Assembly: GCF_016481275.1 (NCBI RefSeq)
Contig: NZ_JAEMNW010000006.1
Span: 186,001 to 250,000 of the forward strand
Direction of reading: 5' to 3'
Source: Antrihabitans auranticaus
GTDB taxonomy: Bacteria; Actinomycetota; Actinomycetes; Mycobacteriales; Mycobacteriaceae
DNA length: 64,000 bases
The stretch's first letter is position 1; every line of letters starts with the position of its first letter. The notes under the pieces are model-generated. The model had not been told where the DNA came from, ran no database searches, and was given only the letters and a program-made list of their open reading frames with translations. Below, piece by piece: positions 58,017-64,000 of this stretch. The translations under genes were made by a program, and so were the position numbers.

Positions 58017-58571
58017 ATGGGTCTCGAAGAGAAGCTGCCGAGCGGCTTCCTGCTGACCACGGTCGAGGGATTGGCCGGGTACATGCGCAAGGGTTCGCTA
58101 TGGCCCGCGACGTTCGGCCTGGCCTGCTGTGCCATCGAAATGATGGCGACCGGCGCAGGCCGTTTCGATATCGCGCGGTTCGGAATGGAGGCGTTCCGGG
58201 CCTCGCCACGGCAGGCGGATCTGATGATCGTCGCAGGTCGCGTGAGCCAGAAGATGGCGCCGGTGCTGCGGCAGGTCTACGACCAGATGACCGAGCCCAA
58301 ATGGGTTCTCGCAATGGGCGTCTGCGCATCCTCGGGCGGAATGTTCAACAACTACGCGATCGTCCAGGGCGTCGACCACGTCGTGCCGGTCGACATCTAC
58401 CTGCCAGGCTGTCCGCCGCGGCCTGAGATGTTGCTCAACGCGATCATCAAGCTGCACGAGAAGATTCAGGAAATGCCCCTCGGTGTGAATCGCGAGGAGG
58501 CCATACGCGCCGCCGAAGCCGCAGCGCTCGCGTCGACCCCGACGTTCCAGATGAACGGGCTCCTCCGATGA
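58017..58571 (+). CDS. nuoB: NADH-quinone oxidoreductase subunit B
   Basis: 184 residues. Carries the terminal iron-sulfur cluster N2: tandem Cys37-Cys38 in [13 protein letters not shown], Cys103 in CASSGGMF and Cys132 in GCPPRPEML. Also [18 protein letters not shown]. It passes electrons to quinone with NuoD. GAAGAG-type ribosome-binding site, 23 bases after nuoA; nuoC overlaps by four bases (ATGA). Confidence 0.97.
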   Translation: MGLEEKLPSGFLLTTVEGLAGYMRKGSLWPATFGLACCAIEMMATGAGRFDIARFGMEAFRASPRQADLMIVAGRVSQKMAPVLRQVYDQMTEPKWVLAMGVCASSGGMFNNYAIVQGVDHVVPVDIYLPGCPPRPEMLLNAIIKLHEKIQEMPLGVNREEAIRAAEAAALASTPTFQMNGLLR

Positions 58572-59221
58572 CGGGGCCCAAATTGGGGATGTTCGGTGGC
58601 TCCGGGACCGGTGACACCTCCGGCTACGGGCGCTTGGTGCGCAAGGTTCCGTTGGTGGGGACTGCTTCTCGACCGTTCGGCGGGTATTTCGACGAGATTG
58701 CAGATGCGCTGGATGCTGCCCTTGTCGAGCAGGGATCGAGTTTCGACGAGGCCGTCGAGAACGTCGTGATCTTCCGCGGCGAGCTCACGTTGCACGTGCG
58801 GCGCGAAGCGCTCCCGTCGGTCGCGCAGCGCCTGCGAGACGAGCCCGACCTCCGGTTCGAACTGTGCCTCGGTGTGAACGGCGTCCACTACCCGGCAGAT
58901 GTTGGCAGGGAGTTGCACGCGGTCTATCCGCTGCTGTCGATCACCCACAATCGGCGGGTCCGGCTGGAGGTTTCGGTGCCTGACGCGGACCCGCACATTC
59001 CGTCGTTGTTCGGCGTCTATCCGACGAACGACTGGCACGAGCGGGAGACCTACGACTTCTTCGGAATCGTGTTCGTCGGCCACCCGAGTTTGACCCGTAT
59101 CGAGATGCCCGACGACTGGGTGGGCCATCCGCAGCGTAAGGACTATCCGCTCGGTGGCGTGCCGGTCGAGTACAAGGGTGCAGTGATTCCGCCACCGGAC
59201 GAGCGGAGGGCATACAACTGA
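58568..59221 (+). CDS. nuoC: NADH-quinone oxidoreductase subunit C
   Basis: 217 residues, 30-kDa subunit. The signature near the C terminus is [46 protein letters not shown]. The N-terminal 70 residues are a Gly-rich extension found in actinobacterial members. Peripheral arm, binds NuoD. Not fused to NuoD, unlike the enterobacterial form. The stop overlaps the nuoD start by one base. Confidence 0.96.
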   Translation: MTGPKLGMFGGSGTGDTSGYGRLVRKVPLVGTASRPFGGYFDEIADALDAALVEQGSSFDEAVENVVIFRGELTLHVRREALPSVAQRLRDEPDLRFELCLGVNGVHYPADVGRELHAVYPLLSITHNRRVRLEVSVPDADPHIPSLFGVYPTNDWHERETYDFFGIVFVGHPSLTRIEMPDDWVGHPQRKDYPLGGVPVEYKGAVIPPPDERRAYN

Positions 59222-60513
59222 TGACCGAAGAAAAGGTCTTCACCGTCGCGGGCCAGGATTGGGACGACATCGTCGGTGCGATCGGCACGACGGGCGAGGA
59301 ACGCATCGTCGTCAACATGGGCCCCCAGCACCCGTCGACGCATGGCGTGCTGCGGCTGATCCTGGAAATCGAGGGTGAGACAGTCGTCGAAGCTCGATGC
59401 GGAATCGGGTACTTGCACACGGGGATCGAGAAGAACCTCGAATTTCGAAACTGGATTCAGGGCGTCACCTTCGTCACCCGGATGGACTACCTGTCGCCGT
59501 TCTACAACGAAACCGCGTACTGCCTGGGCGTCGAGAAACTCCTGGACATCACCGAGGAAATTCCCGAACGGGTCTCCGTCATCCGCGTCATGTTGATGGA
59601 GCTCAATCGAATTTCCTCGCACCTGGTCGCGTTGGCAACCGGCGGAATGGAATTGGGTTCGACGACCGCGATGATCTTCGGTTTCCGCGAGCGCGAGCTC
59701 ATCCTGGAGGTTTTCGAAACCATCACCGGCCTGCGCATGAATCACGCGTACGTGCGGCCCGGCGGTCTGGCGCAGGATCTGCCCGATGACGCGATCGGAA
59801 AGATTCGCGACCTGCTGACGCTGCTGCCGAAGCGCCTCCGCGATCTCGAGCTGCTCCTCAACGACAACCCGATCTGGAAGGCCCGCACACAGGGCGTCGG
59901 CTATCTCGATCTGACGGGGTGCATGGCGCTCGGCAGCACCGGACCGGTGTTGCGGGCAACCGGCCTGCCGCACGATGTTCGCAAGTTCGAGCCCTACTGC
60001 GGTTACGAGAATTACGAGTTCGACGTCATCACCGAGAACACGTCCGATTGCTACGGCAGGTACATGATTCGTGTTCGGGAGATGCGGGAGTCGCTCAAGA
60101 TCGTGGAGCAGGCACTCGACAAGTTGCGCCCCGGTCCCGTCATGATCGAGGACAAGAAGCTCGCGTGGCCTGCGCAATTGGCCATCGGACCGGACGGCCT
60201 GGGCAATTCGCCCGAGCACATCCAGAAGATCATGGGTACGTCCATGGAGGCGTTGATCCATCACTTCAAGCTGGTGACCGAGGGTCTCCGCGTTCCTGCC
60301 GGACAGGTGTACACCGCGGTCGAGTCGCCCCGCGGAGAGCTCGGGGTGCACATGGTGAGTGACGGTGGAACACGGCCGTATCGAGTGCATTTCCGAGATC
60401 CGTCCTTCACGAATCTGCAAGCCGTTGCGGCGATGTGCGAGGGCGGAATGGTTGCCGACGTCATTGCGGCGGTCGCCAGCATCGACCCCGTCATGGGTGG
60501 AGTGGACAGATGA
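59221..60513 (+). CDS. nuoD: NADH-quinone oxidoreductase subunit D
   Basis: 430 residues, 49-kDa subunit forming the quinone pocket with NuoB. Signature motifs: [22 protein letters not shown] (His near the quinone site), [31 protein letters not shown], and the C-terminal [32 protein letters not shown] 59221; nuoE overlaps by four bases. Confidence 0.97.
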   Translation: MTEEKVFTVAGQDWDDIVGAIGTTGEERIVVNMGPQHPSTHGVLRLILEIEGETVVEARCGIGYLHTGIEKNLEFRNWIQGVTFVTRMDYLSPFYNETAYCLGVEKLLDITEEIPERVSVIRVMLMELNRISSHLVALATGGMELGSTTAMIFGFRERELILEVFETITGLRMNHAYVRPGGLAQDLPDDAIGKIRDLLTLLPKRLRDLELLLNDNPIWKARTQGVGYLDLTGCMALGSTGPVLRATGLPHDVRKFEPYCGYENYEFDVITENTSDCYGRYMIRVREMRESLKIVEQALDKLRPGPVMIEDKKLAWPAQLAIGPDGLGNSPEHIQKIMGTSMEALIHHFKLVTEGLRVPAGQVYTAVESPRGELGVHMVSDGGTRPYRVHFRDPSFTNLQAVAAMCEGGMVADVIAAVASIDPVMGGVDR

Positions 60514-61409
60514 CCCAGGTGTTCATCGAGTTCGGCGCTCGGCCCGGCGAGAAGGGCCAACTCGTGCGCCCCGACGCCCGCGCGAGTTATCCCCACGACG
60601 TGCTGGACAGACTGACTGCCGATGCCGCGACGATCATCGCCCGGTACGCGACCGACCAGCCCACTACCGCTCGATCGGCCTTGCTGCCGCTGCTACATCT
60701 GGTGCAGTCCGAGGACGGTTACATTTCGCCTGCGGGCATCGATTTCTGCGCGGCCCGACTCGGGCTGACGGGCGCGGAGGTCACGGCGGTGGCCACCTTC
60801 TACTCGATGTACCGGCGCAACCCGACCGGTGATTATCACGTCGGGGTCTGTACCAACGCGCTCTGCGCGATCATGGGCGGCGACGCGATCTTCGAGGCGC
60901 TCACCGATCACCTCGACGTCACACATGGCGGAACCACCTCGGACGGCAAGGTGACGCTCGAACACATCGAGTGCAACGCGGCCTGCGATTTCGCACCTGT
61001 GGTGATGGTGAATTGGGAGTTCTTCGACAACCAGACTCCTGAATCCGCAAGGACTTTGGTCGACTCGCTGCGGTCGGGTGATGCGGTGCAGCCGACTCGT
61101 GGCGCAACCCTGTGCACGTTCAAAGAGACCGCGCGAATTCTGGCCGGGTTCCCGGACGAGCGCCCGGGCGCGCTCGAGGGCGCTCCGGGCGACCCGACGC
61201 TGGTCGGCCTGCGGATCGCGCGAGAGCAGGGCATGACAGCGCCTTCCGTCGAATCCGGGCACGCAACTGGCAGCCCGCATTCCGAAGCGATCGCCGCCGA
61301 AACCGTTGCCGACAAGCCCGCACCCGCGCCGTCGGCGACCGTGCCGGCGAAAGCCGGTACTGCCGAGACGGATTCGGGCACGACGAACGCGAACGGGAAG
61401 GGAAACTGA
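60510..61409 (+). CDS. nuoE: NADH-quinone oxidoreductase subunit E with long tail
   Basis: 299 residues. The thioredoxin-like [2Fe-2S] domain has ligands Cys114 and Cys119 ([12 protein letters not shown]) and Cys155 and Cys159 ([11 protein letters not shown]). Preceding helices: [48 protein letters not shown]. After about residue 195 comes a low-complexity Ala/Pro/Thr/Glu tail of over 100 residues, longer than in E. coli (166 in total) or, from memory, M. tuberculosis (about 252). The tail function is unknown. One base separates it from nuoF. Confidence 0.95.
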   Translation: MTQVFIEFGARPGEKGQLVRPDARASYPHDVLDRLTADAATIIARYATDQPTTARSALLPLLHLVQSEDGYISPAGIDFCAARLGLTGAEVTAVATFYSMYRRNPTGDYHVGVCTNALCAIMGGDAIFEALTDHLDVTHGGTTSDGKVTLEHIECNAACDFAPVVMVNWEFFDNQTPESARTLVDSLRSGDAVQPTRGATLCTFKETARILAGFPDERPGALEGAPGDPTLVGLRIAREQGMTAPSVESGHATGSPHSEAIAAETVADKPAPAPSATVPAKAGTAETDSGTTNANGKGN

Positions 61410-61410
61410 C

Positions 61411-62709
61411 ATGCCCCTGACCCCGGTGCTGAGTCGGTTCTGGGACGAACCGCAATCCTGGACGCTGGAGACCTACCGGCGTCATGACGGCTACACCGCC
61501 CTGGACAAGGCGCTGCGGATGGAGCCGAACGCGGTCATCGAAACGGTCAAGGAGGCTGGCCTGCGAGGGCGCGGTGGCGCCGGATTCCCGACCGGTATGA
61601 AGTGGGGTTTCATTCCGCAGGGCGACGGCAAGCCGCACTACCTGGTCGTCAACGCGGACGAGTCCGAGCCTGGGACCTGCAAAGACATCCCGCTGATGAT
61701 GGCAACACCGCATGCCCTCGTCGAAGGTGTGATCATCGCGGCGTATGCGATCCGTTCGAACCGGGCGTTCATCTACGTGCGCGGTGAGGTCGTCCCAGTC
61801 TTGCGCCGACTGCAGGCCGCGGTCGCAGAGGCGTACGCGGCCGGGTACCTCGGCACAAACATTCTCGGCAGCGGGTTCGACCTCGAACTCGTCGTCCACG
61901 CCGGCGCGGGCGCCTACATCTGCGGTGAAGAAACAGCTCTGCTGGACTCGCTCGAAGGCCGGCGCGGGCAACCTCGGCTGCGCCCGCCCTTTCCCGCTGT
62001 CGCGGGTCTGTATTCGTGTCCGACAGTCGTCAACAACGTCGAGTCGATCGCAAGTGTGCCGCCTATCATCCGCAACGGAATCGACTGGTTCAGGTCGATG
62101 GGCAGCGAGAAATCACCGGGCTTCACGCTGTACTCGCTGTCGGGTCACGTCACCAGCCCCGGCCAGTACGAGGCCCCGCTGGGAATCACGTTGCGCGAAC
62201 TGCTCGAGTTGGCCGGTGGTGTTCGGCCGGGGCACCGGTTGAAGTTCTGGACGCCGGGCGGATCGTCGACGCCGATCTTCACCGACGAACACCTCGACGT
62301 CGCCCTCGATTACGAAGGCGTGGGCGCGGCCGGTTCCATGCTCGGGACGAAGGCCCTGCAGATCTTCGACGAGACGACGTGCGTCGTCCGCGCAGTGCTG
62401 CGGTGGACCGAGTTCTACGCGCACGAATCCTGTGGCAAATGCACGCCGTGCCGTGAAGGGACGTACTGGCTGGTCCAGATCCTGGAGCGGTTGGAGAAGG
62501 GTGCAGGCACCGACGGTGATCTGGAGAAACTCCTCGACATCTCCGACACGATCCTCGGCAAGTCGTTCTGCGCGCTGGGCGATGGCGCAGCGAGCCCGAT
62601 CATCTCGTCCATCAAGTACTTCCGCGACGAGTACCTTGCCCACTTCGAGCAGCGTGGGTGTCCGTTCGATCCACATCAGTCCACTCTCTTTACGGCGGTG
62701 ACTGCGTGA
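61411..62709 (+). CDS. nuoF: NADH-quinone oxidoreductase subunit F
   Basis: 432 residues, the NADH- and FMN-binding subunit. FMN/NADH site: [20 protein letters not shown] and [20 protein letters not shown]; soluble-ligand-binding part [37 protein letters not shown]. The [4Fe-4S] N3 ligands are Cys341, Cys344 and Cys347 ([11 protein letters not shown]) and Cys387 (SFCALGD). GTG of nuoG overlaps the stop. Confidence 0.97.
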   Translation: MPLTPVLSRFWDEPQSWTLETYRRHDGYTALDKALRMEPNAVIETVKEAGLRGRGGAGFPTGMKWGFIPQGDGKPHYLVVNADESEPGTCKDIPLMMATPHALVEGVIIAAYAIRSNRAFIYVRGEVVPVLRRLQAAVAEAYAAGYLGTNILGSGFDLELVVHAGAGAYICGEETALLDSLEGRRGQPRLRPPFPAVAGLYSCPTVVNNVESIASVPPIIRNGIDWFRSMGSEKSPGFTLYSLSGHVTSPGQYEAPLGITLRELLELAGGVRPGHRLKFWTPGGSSTPIFTDEHLDVALDYEGVGAAGSMLGTKALQIFDETTCVVRAVLRWTEFYAHESCGKCTPCREGTYWLVQILERLEKGAGTDGDLEKLLDISDTILGKSFCALGDGAASPIISSIKYFRDEYLAHFEQRGCPFDPHQSTLFTAVTA

Positions 62710-64000
62710 CTCTCGAGGCGAGCCGGCAAACAGATCTGGTGACCGTCATAATCGACGGCCACGAACTGCAGGTTCCCAAGGGCACCTTGGTGATTCGGGC
62801 CGCCGAGCTGATGGGCATCCAGATCCCGCGCTTCTGTGACCACCCGTTGCTCGACCCGGTCGGCGCGTGTCGGCAATGCCTCGTCGAGGTGGAGGGTCAG
62901 CGCAAACCGATGGCGTCGTGCACCATCACGGTCACCGAGGGCATGGTCGTGCACACCCAACTGACCTCGCCGGCCGCTGATAAAGCACAGCGCGGCGTCA
63001 TGGAATTGCTGCTCATCAACCACCCGCTCGACTGCCCGGTCTGCGACAAGGGCGGGGAGTGCCCACTGCAGAACCAGGCCATGTCGAACGGAAGGGCGGA
63101 GTCGCGGTTCGAGGATGTGAAGCGCACCTTCCCGAAGCCGATCCCGTTGTCGTCGGAAGTGCTGCTCGATCGCGAGCGGTGTGTCCTGTGCGCGCGCTGC
63201 ACCCGGTTCTCGAACCAGATAGCCGGGGACCCGTTCATCGAACTTCTCGAACGCGGGGCACTGCAGCAGGTCGGCATCTATGCAAACGAACCGTTCGAGT
63301 CCTACTTCTCCGGCAACACAGTCCAGATCTGTCCGGTCGGCGCGCTGACCGGGACGGCGTACCGATTCCGCGCGCGCCCGTTCGACCTCGTCTCGAGCCC
63401 GAGCGTCTGCGAGCACTGTGCGAGCGGCTGCGCACAACGGACCGATCATCGGCGTGGAAAAGTGCTGCGCCGCTTGGCCGGTGACGAACCGCAGGTCAAC
63501 GAGGAATGGAACTGCGATAAGGGCCGCTGGGCGTTCACGTATGCGACCGAACGAGACCGCATCACCACGCCGATGCTTCGCAACGACGACGGTGAACTCG
63601 AACCGGCATCGTGGTCTGCTGCCTTGGCGGTCGCGGCGCGCGGCTTGACGACCGCGAATGCCGGCGTGCTGGTCGGCGGGCGGTCGACGTGGGAAGACTC
63701 GTACGCGTATGCGAAGTTCGCGCGGACGGTACTCGGCACCAACGACATCGACTTCCGGATCCGGCCGCACTCCGCCGAGGAAGCCGACTTCTTGGCCGCA
63801 CGGGTAGCGGCGAGGTTCCTCGACGTCACGTATGCAGACCTCGAGAAGGCGTCGACGGTCGTACTGGTGGGTTTCGAACCGGAGGAAGAATCGCCCATCG
63901 TCTTCCTGCGGCTTCGCCGAGCCGCCAGAAAGAACGGGCTGGCGATCCACGCGATCGCGCCGTTCGCCTCGCGCGGCCTCACCAAGATGTCGGGGCGTCT
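62706..64000 (+). CDS. nuoG: NADH-quinone oxidoreductase subunit G, 3' end outside window
   Basis: GTG 62706 overlaps the nuoF stop; 431 codons are seen and the gene continues past base 64000. The N-terminal [2Fe-2S] domain has Cys in [23 protein letters not shown]; then the His/Cys motif [17 protein letters not shown], the 4Fe-4S motif [11 protein letters not shown] with later ICPVGALTG. The extra N7 cluster ligands CEHCASGC followed by NCDKGRW are retained. The molybdopterin oxidoreductase-like domain begins near residue 245. Residues from about 260 show [18 protein letters not shown] typical of this domain. Confidence 0.96.
   Translation, partial: MTLEASRQTDLVTVIIDGHELQVPKGTLVIRAAELMGIQIPRFCDHPLLDPVGACRQCLVEVEGQRKPMASCTITVTEGMVVHTQLTSPAADKAQRGVMELLLINHPLDCPVCDKGGECPLQNQAMSNGRAESRFEDVKRTFPKPIPLSSEVLLDRERCVLCARCTRFSNQIAGDPFIELLERGALQQVGIYANEPFESYFSGNTVQICPVGALTGTAYRFRARPFDLVSSPSVCEHCASGCAQRTDHRRGKVLRRLAGDEPQVNEEWNCDKGRWAFTYATERDRITTPMLRNDDGELEPASWSAALAVAARGLTTANAGVLVGGRSTWEDSYAYAKFARTVLGTNDIDFRIRPHSAEEADFLAARVAARFLDVTYADLEKASTVVLVGFEPEEESPIVFLRLRRAARKNGLAIHAIAPFASRGLTKMSGR

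Noticed and set aside
1-64000. tRNA, rRNA, insertion sequence, prophage, integrase or secondary-metabolite genes
   Set aside because: I looked for typical tRNA arms, transposase motifs, phage structural genes and polyketide or peptide synthetase modules and saw none. A tRNAscan or IS search could still find weak cases.

Overview
The window looks like chromosomal DNA of a high-GC, mycolic-acid-producing actinobacterium (order Mycobacteriales), most likely Rhodococcus or a close relative. It encodes an MmpL3-type trehalose monomycolate flippase, an AftD arabinofuranosyltransferase, a Rv0227c-like DUF3068 protein, an LpqI-type glycosidase, GTP-dependent PEP carboxykinase and complex I genes in the nuo order. 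Gene order over about 1-48 kb follows the Mycobacterium tuberculosis block Rv0206c-Rv0244c: mmpL3, NYN protein, trmB, two GTPase-like genes, pck, aldehyde dehydrogenase, methyltransferase, GT4, membrane protein, DUF3068, acyltransferase, aftD, lpqI, tetR, htdX, fabG4, fadA2, fadE5, with local insertions. This genus-level assignment is inference from remembered families; no search was run.

Region by region. 1-8.2 kb: end of a DUF2339 membrane protein, mmpL3/NYN/trmB on the minus strand, and a divergent pair of dynamin-like GTPase genes plus a small acidic repeat protein. 8.2-14.6 kb: pckG with a structured leader, a patatin-like lipase, a secreted protein, a cation efflux transporter, a lipoprotein and a potassium channel. 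14.6-29.3 kb: an aldehyde dehydrogenase behind a KstR-like site, then a cell-envelope cluster (methyltransferase, GT4, two multi-membrane proteins, DUF3068, acyl-ACP thioesterase, acyltransferase 3, AftD and a small membrane partner). 29.3-36.6 kb: isochorismate synthase, universal stress protein, lpqI, and a TetR gene whose promoter palindrome recurs in front of fabG4/fadA2 and, imperfectly, fadE5. 36.7-44.7 kb: a VanW-type wall protein, a lipid kinase, a sulfone/sulfonate desulfurisation operon (sfnG, sfnB-like, ssuD), a divergent Rrf2/NmrA pair and an MmcQ/YjbR protein. 44.7-46.3 kb: an island-like segment with an orphan AbiEi/endonuclease-like gene between two inverted copies of a 51-bp repeat, tandem 19-mers, a 27-bp-stem hairpin and a strong G-quadruplex motif. 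46.3-57 kb: fadE5, then small regulatory and membrane genes (TetR, ArsR-SRPBCC, DM13, an ECF42-type sigma/DGPF/DUF998 module, several 33-94 residue membrane proteins) and a frameshifted membrane protein gene. 57-64 kb: a response-regulator-like gene and nuoA to nuoG (nuoG runs off the end).

Most of the window is conserved core chromosome. I see no tRNA, rRNA, CRISPR array, insertion sequence or prophage, and no convincing wholly new biological system. The most useful leads are the TetR operator shared by the fatty-acid genes, the 44.7-46.3 kb repeat-flanked orphan gene, the one-base frameshift near 56.42 kb, the long antisense overlap at 18.0-18.3 kb, and several genes below 60 codons.
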